Both the position numbers and the translations under genes were made by a program. Below the pieces are notes generated by a model. It searched no databases and had not been told where the DNA came from. It saw only the letters and a list, made by a program, of their open reading frames with translations. Positions 8,761-17,457 of a stretch of 64,000 nt of DNA are shown here, piece after piece. The DNA comes from Prauserella isguenensis (GTDB lineage: Bacteria; Actinomycetota; Actinomycetes; Mycobacteriales; Pseudonocardiaceae): assembly GCF_014191605.1 (NCBI RefSeq), contig NZ_JACHWU010000003.1:124001-188000 (forward strand), in the 5' to 3' direction. Within the stretch, counting starts at the first letter, position 1; every line of letters starts with the position of its first letter.

Positions 8761-9868
8761 CTCGGACCTCCCGCAACAGTCGTTCCAACGTGGCCAGGCT
8801 GTGCCCCGCCAGTAACCGATCCACGTGCGGCAGCGCTGCGGCGATGCCGGACTGCACCGGCTCGTACCCGTCCCGTCCCGCGTGCGGGTTCACCCACAAC
8901 ACGCTGTGCGCCAACCGCCGCAGCCGTGCCATCTGCTCGCCGAGCAGCGCCGTGTCGCCGCGTTCCCAGCCGTCGGAGAACACGACGACGACGGCCCGCC
9001 GGGCCAGGCCCCGCTGGCCCCACCGGTCGAGGAACACGCGCAGCGTCTCGCCGAGCCGGGTGCCGCCCGCGAAGTCGGCGACGGCCTCCCCCGCGGCGAG
9101 CATCGCCCGCTCCGGGTCGCGCTGCCGCAACGCCCTCGACACCCGGGTCAGCCGCGTACCGAGCGTGAACGCCTCCACATCGGCGGGAGCGCTGCGGACG
9201 ACGACGTGCGCGAACCGCAACAGTGAGTCCGCGTAGGGCTTCATCGAACCGGACACGTCCACGAGCAGCACGACCCGCCGCGGCCGCGTGCGCCTGCGCG
9301 CGTACGCCAGCCGCGCGGGTTCGCCCCCGGCGGCGATCATCGCCCGGAACGTGCGACGCGGGTCGAGCCTGCCCCGGTGCGCGGACCGCAGCCGTGAGGA
9401 CCGCCGGCGCGGCGACACCGGCCGCAACGTCCGGAACAGCTCGCGCAGGTGTCGGCGTTCGGCATCGGACAGCTCCCCGAGGTCCCGGTCGCGCAGCAGC
9501 TCGACATCGCTGGCGGCGACGCTGAGCTGTTCGCCCGCCTCGGTGTCGCCCTCGCCGTCGCCCTCGTCGGACATCGGTGCGATGCGGGCGCGCTGCTCCC
9601 TACGCACCGGCATGCCACCCGGGTCCTGGTCGGCACCGCCGAACCAGCTCGCGAAGGCCTGGTCGTACCGCGGCAGGTCGTCGGGGTCGGCACACAGCGT
9701 CAACCTGCCGGCCCAGTACAACTGGGCGGCATCGCCGACGTCGACCCGCTCGACGGCGTCGAGATACGTGCGCACGCGGTGCCGGTCGCAGGGCAGGCCC
9801 GCCTCGCGCAACGCCGTCGTGAAGCCGACCAGGCCCGGCAGCGGATCGGTCACGTCCGTTTCGGCCAT
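8753..9868 (-). CDS. coxE: VWA-domain protein, CoxE family
   Basis: ~371-aa CoxE-like protein. The C-terminal half is a von Willebrand A domain with a complete MIDAS start, LLVDVSGSMKPY (DxSxS), and the later VVVFSDGWERGD segment. The N-terminal half is charged and Arg-rich (DAERRHLRELFRTLRP, then SPRRRSSRLR). CoxE works with the AAA+ ATPase CoxD in maturing the Mo/Cu site of CO dehydrogenase; in form II loci its client is presumably the coxSLM enzyme. coxD lies 56 bp upstream and xdhC overlaps its end. Starts at 9868 (MAETDV) and 9883 (MHDGSMAE) are both possible; the inner ATG has GGA at better spacing. Confidence 0.9.
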   Translation of the reverse strand: MAETDVTDPLPGLVGFTTALREAGLPCDRHRVRTYLDAVERVDVGDAAQLYWAGRLTLCADPDDLPRYDQAFASWFGGADQDPGGMPVRREQRARIAPMSDEGDGEGDTEAGEQLSVAASDVELLRDRDLGELSDAERRHLRELFRTLRPVSPRRRSSRLRSAHRGRLDPRRTFRAMIAAGGEPARLAYARRRTRPRRVVLLVDVSGSMKPYADSLLRFAHVVVRSAPADVEAFTLGTRLTRVSRALRQRDPERAMLAAGEAVADFAGGTRLGETLRVFLDRWGQRGLARRAVVVVFSDGWERGDTALLGEQMARLRRLAHSVLWVNPHAGRDGYEPVQSGIAAALPHVDRLLAGHSLATLERLLREVRDA

Positions 9869-9924
9869 GCTTCCATCATGCACCGCCGGCGCCCGTCCTC
9901 CGAGTGCCGAGACCCGGCGTCACC

Positions 9925-10872
9925 TCAACCGAGGACCGCGTCGAGCCTGGTGCGGACGCGGTCGAGGTCCTCGCTGAACTTCAGCACCGCGCCGAGTGTG
10001 GTGGCCGCGGACGCCGCGTCGAGTTCGTCGCGCCCCAGCGCGCGCAGCGCGTTGGCCCAGTCGAGCGCCTCCGCGACACCGGGTGGCTTGAGCAGTTCCA
10101 TGGTGCGCAGCCGCTGCAGCGTCTCCGCGATCTGCTCGGCGAGCCGCTGGCCGATGCCGGGCACTCGTGCCCGCAGGATCGCGATCTCCCGCGACAGGTC
10201 CGGGTGTTCGAGCCAGTGGTACAGGCAGCGGCGTTTGAGCGCGTCGTGCACCTCGCGGGTGCGGTTGGACGTGAGCACGACGAGGGGCGGCTGCGCGGCG
10301 CGTACCTCGCCGTACTCGGGGATCGTCACCGTGTTCTCGTCGAGCAGCTGCAGCAGGAACGCCTCGAACTCGTCGTCGGCGCGGTCGATCTCGTCGACGA
10401 GGAGCACGCACGGCGACGAGCGCAACGCCGTGAGCAGCGGCCGGGCGAGCAGGAACCGCTCGGTGTAGAGCGACTGCTCGGCGGCGTCGACGTCGAGCCT
10501 CCCACCCTCGGCGGCCTCGAGCGCGCGCAGATGCAACAGCTGCCGAGGGAAGTCCCATTCGTACAGTGCCTGGGCCGCGTCGATCCCCTCGTGGCACTGC
10601 AACCGAACCAGCGGCAGCTCCAGGCTCTCCGACAACGCCACGGCGAGCGACGTCTTACCCGTGCCGGGTTCGCCTTCGCAGAACAGTGGCTTGCCCATGC
10701 GCAGGGACAGGAACGCGGCGGTGGCGACACCGTCGTCGGCGAGATACCCGATGCCGGCGAGCAGCGCCGACAGCTTGGCAGGCGACGACACGGAGGACAG
10801 GTCGGGCCCTGCGGAGGAGGCGGTGCGGGCTGTTCCGGCGGCAGTGCCGCCCGCGGCGGGTTCGCTTGTCAC
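9925..10872 (-). CDS. coxD: MoxR/CoxD-type AAA+ ATPase
   Basis: 315-aa MoxR-family AAA+ ATPase. Walker A is GEPGTGKTS (67-75), Walker B is VLLVDEID (156-163), and sensor 1 is VVLTSNRTRE. The first ~30 residues are a disordered Ala/Gly/Ser segment. CoxD is a chaperone that partially unfolds CoxL so that the active-site metal can be completed; it pairs with VWA proteins such as the neighbouring CoxE. It lies 42 bp after mocA in the same direction. CoxD-like rather than general MoxR function is inferred from the context. Confidence 0.93.
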   Translation of the reverse strand: MTSEPAAGGTAAGTARTASSAGPDLSSVSSPAKLSALLAGIGYLADDGVATAAFLSLRMGKPLFCEGEPGTGKTSLAVALSESLELPLVRLQCHEGIDAAQALYEWDFPRQLLHLRALEAAEGGRLDVDAAEQSLYTERFLLARPLLTALRSSPCVLLVDEIDRADDEFEAFLLQLLDENTVTIPEYGEVRAAQPPLVVLTSNRTREVHDALKRRCLYHWLEHPDLSREIAILRARVPGIGQRLAEQIAETLQRLRTMELLKPPGVAEALDWANALRALGRDELDAASAATTLGAVLKFSEDLDRVRTRLDAVLG

Positions 10873-10914
10873 GTACTCACCCTAGGCATCCCCCTGCCGA
10901 TGACGGCAACCTTC

Positions 10915-11484
10915 TTACGGGTCAAGCAGCTCGGGCGTGTCGGCGTCACGCCCGCCGCCGATGTCGCCGCAGTCGACGAGCCGCACGTCGTCGCGGGCGC
11001 GGAGCCAGTCGCGGGCGCCCCGGTCGCCGGCAGCCTGCGCGGCGACCTCGGCCCACCAGCGGCGGCCGAACAGCACGGGGTGCCCGGGAGCGCCCGCGTA
11101 CGCGGCACGGGCGACGACACCGGTGCTCGCATGGGCACGCATCCGCGTGACGACGTCCGCGCCGACGTCGGGCAGGTCGACCAGGTGCACGAGCGCCGCG
11201 TCCGGAGGTGGGGCGACGTCGGCGAGCGCGCGCAGTCCCGCACGCAGCGATGCCCCCATGCCCTCGGCCCAGTCGTCGGCGACGACCGCCCGCGCCCCGT
11301 CCGGCACCAGCGGCCGCGCCTCCTCGGCGCGTGCGCCGAGGACGACGACGACCGGATCGCAGCCGCCGTCGAGCAGCACGTCGGCCGCGCGCGTCACGAG
11401 GGCCGCGCCCCGGTGTGTCGCAAGGGCCTTGGGCATGCCGAAGCGGCTCCCCTGTCCCGCCGCGAGCAGCAGTCCGGCGGTCAT
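10915..11484 (-). CDS. mocA: MocA/MobA-like molybdenum cofactor nucleotidyltransferase
   Basis: 189-aa NTP-transferase. The N-terminal signature LLLAAGQGSRFGMPKAL (5-21) matches the G-rich nucleotide-binding loop of MobA/MocA proteins, and LVDLPDVGADVV carries the metal-binding Asp segment. MocA makes molybdopterin cytosine dinucleotide, the cofactor form used by CoxL-type enzymes, so it fits the cluster better than MobA (guanine form). Its start overlaps the end of the IclR regulator by 4 bp (11481-11484), which couples the pca and cox gene sets in one transcript. MocA specificity is inferred from the neighbours. Confidence 0.85.
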   Translation of the reverse strand: MTAGLLLAAGQGSRFGMPKALATHRGAALVTRAADVLLDGGCDPVVVVLGARAEEARPLVPDGARAVVADDWAEGMGASLRAGLRALADVAPPPDAALVHLVDLPDVGADVVTRMRAHASTGVVARAAYAGAPGHPVLFGRRWWAEVAAQAAGDRGARDWLRARDDVRLVDCGDIGGGRDADTPELLDP

Positions 11485-12368
11485 GGGCGGGCCGATCCTG
11501 TGCGAGGTGGCGCGGCGGCGAGCAAGTCCGCCTCGATGCCGCGCGCGGCCTCCCGCAGCGGCGGCAACAGCTCGGCCCGCATCGCCTCCGGGCTGCGGCG
11601 GGACGCGTGGGTCGACAGGTTCACGGCGGCGGAGACCGTCCCGTCGGCGCCGTGTACGGGCACGGCGATCGACCTCAGACCGTCCTCCAGTTCCTGGTCG
11701 ACGAGTGCGTATCCCGCCTCTCGTACGCCGGCGAGCTCGGCGCGCAGCGCATCGGCCGAGTCGGTGGTGCGGTCGGTGAACCGGTCGAACGTGGCCGAGG
11801 CCGCGTAGGCCTCCAGCGCCTCGTCGGACAGCCCGGCGAGCAGCACGTGCCCCATCGACGTGGCATGGGCCGGGAATCGCGTGCCGACACTGATCGTGAC
11901 CGCCATGATCCGTGACACGGCCACGCGCGCGACGTACACGATGTCGGAGCCCTCGAGCACCGACATCGAACTCGACTCGCTCACCTCGGCCGACAACCGC
12001 TCCAGGTGGGGCTGCGCCAGTCCCGGCAGCGACAGCCCGGACAGGAACGAGTACCCGAGTTCGAGCACCTTGGCGGTGAGCGAGAACTGCCTGCCGTCGC
12101 TGCGCACGTAGCCGAGGTCGACGAGCGTGAGCAGGAAACGGCGGGCGGCTGCGCGGGTCAGCCCCGTGGCTTTCGCGACCTCGCTCAGCGTCAGATGAGG
12201 CGCCGCCGGGCCGAACGCGGTGATGACGGCCAGCCCGCGTTCCAGCGACTGCACGTGGTGGGTGCCCCTGCCCCGCTCGGCACCGTCCGGCGGGGTCTCG
12301 GCACCCGCCGTGTCCTCGCCGTCGGCCGTGCGGTCACCTTCCGCCTCGGCGGCTGCTGCTCCATCCAT
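11481..12368 (-). CDS. pcaR: IclR-family regulator of the beta-ketoadipate genes (PcaR-like)
   Basis: 295-aa IclR regulator. After an acidic disordered N-terminus (~1-35) come a winged helix (HLTLSEVAKATGLTRAAARR, then LVDLGYV) and the effector-binding domain with the conserved MGHVLLAGL and SIAVPV segments. PcaR/PcaU/PobR proteins of this subfamily control protocatechuate and beta-ketoadipate genes in response to pathway intermediates. It is the fifth gene of the pcaIJFD series, 26 bp after pcaD, and overlaps mocA, so it probably controls its own transcript. A matching inverted repeat lies ahead of pcaI (16088-16114). PcaR identity rests on family plus context. Confidence 0.87.
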   Translation of the reverse strand: MDGAAAAEAEGDRTADGEDTAGAETPPDGAERGRGTHHVQSLERGLAVITAFGPAAPHLTLSEVAKATGLTRAAARRFLLTLVDLGYVRSDGRQFSLTAKVLELGYSFLSGLSLPGLAQPHLERLSAEVSESSSMSVLEGSDIVYVARVAVSRIMAVTISVGTRFPAHATSMGHVLLAGLSDEALEAYAASATFDRFTDRTTDSADALRAELAGVREAGYALVDQELEDGLRSIAVPVHGADGTVSAAVNLSTHASRRSPEAMRAELLPPLREAARGIEADLLAAAPPRTGSARP

Positions 12369-12394
12369 AGGAGACCCAACCTAGCCGGAGCGGC

Positions 12395-13162
12395 TCACGC
12401 CTTCGCGAGGTGCGTGGTGATCAGCTCGGTGAACCGTTCCGGCTGTTCGACGTTGCCGAGATGCGCTGCGCCGGGCACGACCTCGAGCCGCGCGTGCGGC
12501 ACGGCGTCGGCGATGACGTCGCCGTGGCCCTCGGGCGGCGTCGCCGAGTCGTCGGCGCCGGCGATCACCAGGGTCGGCACCGGGATCGACGGCAGCCCGT
12601 CGAGGAGGTCCATCGTCGCGATGGCGTGGCAGCACGCGGCGTACCCGGCCGCGGGGGTCGCCGCCGTCATGTGGTGGTACTCGCGTCGCTCCTGCGGGTG
12701 GGCGGCCAGCCAGTCCGGAGTGAACCAGCGCTCGATGCTGCCGTCGGCGATCACCGTCATACCCTGCTCCCGCGCCGTGCGGCCACGTTCGAGCCACGAC
12801 TCGGGCGTGCCCAGCTTCGCCGACGTGCAGCACAGCACGAGACTGCGCAGCCGCTCGGGCGCGTGGCTGCCGAGCCACATCCCCGTCATGCCGCCGAGCG
12901 ACAGACCCACGAAGTGCGCCCGGTCCACGCCGAGGCCGTCGAGCAGCTCGAGCACGTCGCCACCGAGGTCGGCCATGGTCACGTCACTGTCCGGGACGGC
13001 AGTACGGCCGTGTCCGCGCTGGTCGTACCGCACGACGCGGTAACCCTCGCGGACCAGCGGCTCGACCTGCGGCTCCCACATCGTCAGGTTGGACCCGATC
13101 GACCCGGACAGGACGACGACGTCGCCGTCGGCGGGTCCGTCGACCACGCTGTGCACCTGCAT
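12395..13162 (-). CDS. pcaD: 3-oxoadipate enol-lactonase
   Basis: 255-aa alpha/beta hydrolase that opens beta-ketoadipate enol-lactone to beta-ketoadipate. The nucleophile elbow is VGLSLGG with Ser88; RYDQRGHGRT is the strand-4 turn typical of PcaD; the Asp lies in AGADDSATPPE and the His in GAAHLGNVEQPERF. Length matches stand-alone PcaD; there is no fused decarboxylase domain as in PcaL. The start is ATG at 13162 after GAGGGAGAA. It lies 55 bp downstream of pcaF. The context with pcaIJF makes this the best reading of an otherwise general fold. Confidence 0.92.
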   Translation of the reverse strand: MQVHSVVDGPADGDVVVLSGSIGSNLTMWEPQVEPLVREGYRVVRYDQRGHGRTAVPDSDVTMADLGGDVLELLDGLGVDRAHFVGLSLGGMTGMWLGSHAPERLRSLVLCCTSAKLGTPESWLERGRTAREQGMTVIADGSIERWFTPDWLAAHPQERREYHHMTAATPAAGYAACCHAIATMDLLDGLPSIPVPTLVIAGADDSATPPEGHGDVIADAVPHARLEVVPGAAHLGNVEQPERFTELITTHLAKA

Positions 13163-13217
13163 GCGTTCTCCCTCGTGTCTACTCCGGGTACCCGGAACCG
13201 GTCCGGGCACGTCGGTG

Positions 13218-14393
13218 TCAGGCCTCGAGCACAACCGCCAGGCCCTGCCCGACGCCGATGCAGATCGCGGCCAGACCGTACCCGCCACCGCGGCGCCGCA
13301 GCTCGTGGGCGAGCGTGCCGAGGATCCGGCCCCCGGACGCACCGAGCGGGTGGCCGATCGCGATGGCGCCACCGTTGACGTTGACGATGTCCGGGTCGAG
13401 CTCGGGCCAGTCGGCCAGGCACGCCAGCGATTGTGCGGCGAAGGCCTCGTTGAGTTCCACCGCGGCCAGGTCGCCCCAGCCGATGCCGGCGCGCTGCAAC
13501 GCGATCTCGGCGGCACGCACCGGGCCGATACCGAACACGTCCGGGTCCACGCCCGCCGCGCCGCGACCTGCGATGCGGGCCAGCGGCGTGGCGCCCACTC
13601 GGCCGGCTCCCGCCCTGTCCCCGAGCAGCAGCGCGGACGCACCGTCGTTGAGCGGTGAGGCGTTGCCTGCGGTGATGGTGCCGTCCGCGCGGAACGCGGC
13701 CTTGAGCTTCGCCAGCTTGTCCACAGTGGAGTCCGGACGGATGCCCTCGTCCCGTGTCAGCTCGGTGCCGGGCACCGGGACGACGTGTGTGTCGTAGAAG
13801 CCCTCGTCCCACGCCCTCGCCGCGTTCACGTGACTCCGGACGGCGAACTCGTCCTGTGCCCGTCGCGAGATCGTGTACTGCTCGGCGACGCGTTCGGTCG
13901 ACTCGCCGAGCGACACCGTCCACTGCTCCGGCATCCGCGGATTCACCATCCGCCAGCCGAGCGTGGTCGAGTGCAGTTGCTGGTTCCCCGCGGGGAACGC
14001 CTTCTCGGGCTTCTGCACGACCCACGGCGCCCGGCTCATGGACTCCACGCCGCCCGCCACGATCAGCGACGCGTCGCCGACGGCGATGGTCCGGCTCGCC
14101 TGCATCGCGGCGTCCAGACCGGACCCGCACAAGCGGTTGATCGTGCTGCCGGGAACCGACGTCGGCCAGCCGGCGAGCAGCGAGGCCATGCGAGCGACGT
14201 TGCGGTTGTCCTCACCCGCCTGGTTGGCATCGCCGAGAAGCACTTCGTCCACTGCGGCCAGATCGACGTCGCTACGCTCCCGCAGTGCCGACAATACGTG
14301 TGCGGCCAGATCGTCGGGCCGCACGCCCGACAACGAGCCGGTGTACTTGCCGAACGGGGTGCGGACGGCATCGAGCACGAAAACGTCGGTCAC
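13218..14393 (-). CDS. pcaF: Beta-ketoadipyl-CoA thiolase
   Basis: 391-aa thiolase that cleaves beta-ketoadipyl-CoA with CoA into succinyl-CoA and acetyl-CoA. The acylated Cys is C89 in NRLCGSGLDA; the C-terminal catalytic residues are in GGAIAIGHPLGASG (His) and AAICIGVGQG (Cys). The usual last motif is CIGGGQG, so one Gly is Val here; this is a minor variant. The GTG start at 14393 overlaps the pcaJ stop by 4 bp and has GGAGG upstream. Specificity for beta-ketoadipyl-CoA rather than acetoacetyl-CoA is inferred from pcaIJ and pcaD beside it. Confidence 0.94.
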   Translation of the reverse strand: MTDVFVLDAVRTPFGKYTGSLSGVRPDDLAAHVLSALRERSDVDLAAVDEVLLGDANQAGEDNRNVARMASLLAGWPTSVPGSTINRLCGSGLDAAMQASRTIAVGDASLIVAGGVESMSRAPWVVQKPEKAFPAGNQQLHSTTLGWRMVNPRMPEQWTVSLGESTERVAEQYTISRRAQDEFAVRSHVNAARAWDEGFYDTHVVPVPGTELTRDEGIRPDSTVDKLAKLKAAFRADGTITAGNASPLNDGASALLLGDRAGAGRVGATPLARIAGRGAAGVDPDVFGIGPVRAAEIALQRAGIGWGDLAAVELNEAFAAQSLACLADWPELDPDIVNVNGGAIAIGHPLGASGGRILGTLAHELRRRGGGYGLAAICIGVGQGLAVVLEA

Positions 14394-15184
14394 CGCGAGG
14401 CCTCCTTGAGCGTGCGCAACGTGGACAGTTCGGCCGCGGTCGGCGCATCGGTACGAGCCAGCTCGGGGGAGATCTTCAGGTCCCATCCCGTCGCGGCGCG
14501 GACGTCCTCGACCTCCACGCCGGGGTGCAGCTGGGTGAGGACGAGCTCGGAAGTCTCCGGGTCCGGCCGCAGCACGCCGAGATCCGTGATCACCAGTGTC
14601 GGGCCTGCCCCAGGCAGGCCGAGCCGCTCCCGATCGCCCTTACCCGAGCCGTGACCGACCGAGGTCACGAAGTCGACCTTCTCGACGAAACTGCGCGCGC
14701 TCTGGCGCACGACGACGAAGACCTCGTGGCACGACGCCGCGATCTCCGGCGCACCGCCCGCACCGGGCAGCCGCACCTTCGGGTCGGTGTAGTCGTCACC
14801 GATGACCGTCGTGTTGATGTTGCCGAACCTGTCCAGCTGCGCAGCACCCAGGAACCCGACGTCGATACGTCCCGGCTGCAGCCAGTAGTTGAACACCTCG
14901 GGCACACCGATCACGGCGTCGGCCGTCTCGGCCAGTACCCCGTCACCGATCGACGACGGCAGCACGTCCGGTTTGGACCCGAGCGTGCCGGACTCGTAGA
15001 TCAGCACGAGGTCCGGCGCGTGGGTGCGCCGTGCGACGTTCGCCGCCGTCGACGGCAGACCGATGCCGACGAAGCACCGCTTGCCGTTCTCCAGCGCGCG
15101 GGCTGCGGCGACGGACATCATCTCGTCGGACGTGTAGTCCTGCTGCGCGCCGGACGCAGCGGTCGTGGATGCGGCCCCGCTCAT
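14390..15184 (-). CDS. pcaJ: 3-oxoadipate CoA-transferase subunit B
   Basis: 264-aa family I CoA-transferase beta subunit. With PcaI it moves CoA from succinyl-CoA to beta-ketoadipate. It has the RCFVGIGLPSTAANVA segment and the LIYESGTLG motif whose Glu (about residue 64) is the likely covalent catalytic residue. It overlaps pcaI upstream and pcaF downstream by 4 bp each (ATGA, GTGA), a tightly coupled operon. The pair also resembles the steroid-ring CoA-transferase IpdAB of actinobacteria, but pcaF and pcaD beside it favour PcaIJ. Confidence 0.9.
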   Translation of the reverse strand: MSGAASTTAASGAQQDYTSDEMMSVAAARALENGKRCFVGIGLPSTAANVARRTHAPDLVLIYESGTLGSKPDVLPSSIGDGVLAETADAVIGVPEVFNYWLQPGRIDVGFLGAAQLDRFGNINTTVIGDDYTDPKVRLPGAGGAPEIAASCHEVFVVVRQSARSFVEKVDFVTSVGHGSGKGDRERLGLPGAGPTLVITDLGVLRPDPETSELVLTQLHPGVEVEDVRAATGWDLKISPELARTDAPTAAELSTLRTLKEASR

Positions 15185-16029
15185 CGCACACCCTCCTTGT
15201 CGCCTGCGGCATCGGCCGAGTCCCTTCCGGCGAGCACCTCGTCACGAACCCAGGTCCGGAAGGTGTCGCGGTCACGCCCGATCGAGTCCCAGTACTTGTA
15301 GTAGGCGTTGTCGCGTTCGTAGTAGCCCTGCGCGTACGACGGGTGCGCTCCGCGGGGCGCCTCGGCCACGGCGGTGACGGCCCAGTGCGGCAGTACGACC
15401 TGACCGGCGACCGGTTCGAGTTCGTCGACGACCTCCTCGACCGTCACGAGACTGCGCCCGGCTGCCAGCACGGCTTCCTTCTGCACGCCGACCAGGCCCC
15501 ACATCTGCACGTTGCCCGCACGGTCGGCGCGCTGCGCGTGGATGATCGACACGTCGGGGTTGATCGCGGGCACCGCCGCGAGCTCCTCCCCGGTGAACGG
15601 GCACGTGATCCACTTGATCGTGGCCGTGTGCTCCGGCAGATCCGTGCCGCGGTAGCCGCGCAACACGGCGAACGGCAGGCCGGACGCACCGGCGACGTAC
15701 CGGTTGGCCATACCGGCGTGGCTGTGTTCCTCGATCTCCAGCGGCACCGGCCATGCGTGCTGCACCGCGTCGCGGAACCGATGCAGCGAGCCCACGCCGG
15801 GGTTGCCGCCCCACGAGAAGATCAGCTTCCGCGCGCAGCCCGCGCCGATGAGCTGGTCGTACACGATGTCCGGCGTCATACGGACCAGAGTCAGGTCCTG
15901 ACGCCCCTGCCGGATGATCTCCTGCCCCGCCGCATGCGGGATCAGATGCGTGAATCCTTCGAGTGCCACGACGTCTCCGTCGTGCACCAGTTCGCCGACG
16001 CCGTCGGCCAGCGACACGATGTCCGCCAC
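15181..16029 (-). CDS. pcaI: 3-oxoadipate CoA-transferase subunit A
   Basis: 282-aa family I CoA-transferase alpha subunit, partner of PcaJ. It begins with the glycine-containing VALEGFTHLIPHAAG segment that binds CoA and has SWGGNPGVGSLHRFRDAV. The last ~50 residues (NAYYKYWDSIGRDRDTF onward) form a tail seen in the actinobacterial members. It is the first gene of the pca/cox series; 59 nt upstream begins a strong inverted repeat that is the probable operator. Its stop overlaps the pcaJ start by 4 bp. Confidence 0.9.
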   Translation of the reverse strand: MADIVSLADGVGELVHDGDVVALEGFTHLIPHAAGQEIIRQGRQDLTLVRMTPDIVYDQLIGAGCARKLIFSWGGNPGVGSLHRFRDAVQHAWPVPLEIEEHSHAGMANRYVAGASGLPFAVLRGYRGTDLPEHTATIKWITCPFTGEELAAVPAINPDVSIIHAQRADRAGNVQMWGLVGVQKEAVLAAGRSLVTVEEVVDELEPVAGQVVLPHWAVTAVAEAPRGAHPSYAQGYYERDNAYYKYWDSIGRDRDTFRTWVRDEVLAGRDSADAAGDKEGVR

Positions 16030-16087
16030 GTTCTGCCACCTCGTTCACCGGATACCGGCGGCTCCACCGCCGACGTTCGTATAGCGC

Positions 16088-16114
16088 ACGTGTGTTCTTC
16101 ATATGAACATACGT
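16088..16114. promoter_or_regulatory. Candidate operator ahead of pcaI
   Basis: A 27-bp inverted repeat: outer arms ACGT (16088-16091, 16111-16114) and inner arms TGTTC (16093-16097) and GAACA (16105-16109) around a 7-nt centre, with one unpaired base between outer and inner arms. A second perfect palindrome, TTCATATGAA (16098-16107), overlaps its centre. It is an A/T-rich island in G+C-rich sequence 59-85 nt before the pcaI start. The IclR-type regulator encoded in the same transcript is the natural candidate to bind it; this is inference. Confidence 0.65.
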
Positions 16115-16174
16115 GTCGGCGGGACGCACCGTCAACATGCGGCGACGGCGGTCACGTCGCAGCCGACCCCGGAA

Positions 16175-16222
16175 ACGACAACGCCCCCGCGTGCCGCATC
16201 TCGGGCTCGCGGGGGCGTTGTC
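16175..16222 (-). terminator. Terminator of lgt
   Basis: A perfect 16-bp stem (16175-16190 with 16207-16222; core ACAACGCCCCCGCG) and 16-nt loop begins about 57 nt after the lgt stop. It separates the trp-lgt transcript from the pcaI promoter region. Confidence 0.8.
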
Positions 16223-16278
16223 GGACTCGGTGTGCCGACGGGGTTGCCGTCGGGGGTGTCGCGTCGCGGGGCGGACCC

Positions 16279-17415
16279 TCAGGTCGCGTTGCCGGGCTTG
16301 TCGGACGACTCCCCGACACCGGTGTCGCCCGCACCGGACGCCGGCTCGGCGGTCGCCTCCGGCCGCGCGGCCGTCTCGGTCGCGGGACCACCGTCGTCGG
16401 TGTCGACATCGGACGGTGCCGATCCCGGTTGCGTGCCAGGCCCCCCGGCCGCAGGCTCCGCGTCGGCGGACGTCGTCGCGCCACCGGACCCGGATTCCGG
16501 GGCGTCGCCCTCGTCCGGGTTGTCCGGATCATCCGGGCTGCGAAGGGTTTCCGGGTCCTCCCGCGGCCCCTTCGCCCGGGCCAGGACGAAGTAGGCGACC
16601 GCGCCGAGGAACACGACCGCCGACACCCAGACGTTGACGCGCTGGCCGAAAATCTCGTTCGCCGGATCGGTGCGCATGAGCTCGATCCAGAACCGGCCTG
16701 CGGTGTACCCCGCGACGTACAGGGCGAACACCCGGCCGTGCCCGAGCCGCAGCCTGCGGTCGAGCCAGATGATCAGCAGCGCGACGCCGAGGTTCCACAG
16801 CAGCTCGTACAGGAACGTCGGGTGCACGACCTCGACCGGCACGTCGTTGAGGGCCACACCGCCGAGCGGGTCCTCGACGGCCGGGTTGTCGGGCGACACG
16901 CGCCGGTAGATCTCCAGCCCCCACGGCAGGTCGGTGGGCCCGCCGTAGAGCTCCTGGTTGAAGTAGTTGCCGAGACGGCCGACGGCCTGCGCGATGACGA
17001 TGCCGGGCGCGACGGCGTCCGCGACGGCGGGCAGCGGGATTCCCCTGCGACGGCAGGCGATCCAGGCACCGACCGCACCCAACGCGATCGCGCCCCAGAT
17101 ACCGAGGCCGCCCTCCCAGATGTACAGCGCGCGGATCGGGTCGCGGCCCTCACCGAAGTAGAGCTGATTGTCGGTGATGACGTGGTAGAGCCTGCCACCG
17201 ATGAGCCCCATCGGCGCGGCCCACACCGCGATGTCGATGATCGTGCCCTTGGTACCGCCGCGCGCCTGCCAGCGGCGCTCGCCGAGCCAGATCGCGACGA
17301 CGATGCCGAGGATGATGCAGAGCGCGTACGCCCGCAGGGAGAAGGGGCCGATCTCCCAGACACCACGGTCCGGACTGGGAATGGTGGCGAGGAAGACAGA
17401 GGAGGCGGTACTCAC
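16279..17415 (-). CDS. lgt: Prolipoprotein diacylglyceryl transferase
   Basis: 378-aa integral membrane enzyme that moves a diacylglyceryl group from phosphatidylglycerol to the lipobox Cys of prelipoproteins. Several membrane helices are visible, together with the family motifs GLIGGRLYHV, WEGGLGIWGA and AVGRLGNYFNQELYG (catalytic Arg and Asn/Glu region). From about residue 285 a Pro/Ala/Glu/Thr-rich cytoplasmic tail of ~90 residues extends the protein beyond the enteric length (~290 aa), as is common in actinobacteria. It lies 42 bp after trpA, completing the conserved trp-lgt order. Confidence 0.95.
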   Translation of the reverse strand: MSTASSVFLATIPSPDRGVWEIGPFSLRAYALCIILGIVVAIWLGERRWQARGGTKGTIIDIAVWAAPMGLIGGRLYHVITDNQLYFGEGRDPIRALYIWEGGLGIWGAIALGAVGAWIACRRRGIPLPAVADAVAPGIVIAQAVGRLGNYFNQELYGGPTDLPWGLEIYRRVSPDNPAVEDPLGGVALNDVPVEVVHPTFLYELLWNLGVALLIIWLDRRLRLGHGRVFALYVAGYTAGRFWIELMRTDPANEIFGQRVNVWVSAVVFLGAVAYFVLARAKGPREDPETLRSPDDPDNPDEGDAPESGSGGATTSADAEPAAGGPGTQPGSAPSDVDTDDGGPATETAARPEATAEPASGAGDTGVGESSDKPGNAT

Positions 17416-17457
17416 AGGGTCACCGTAACGTGACGCACGCGGCCGGGCTCGGCCGCG

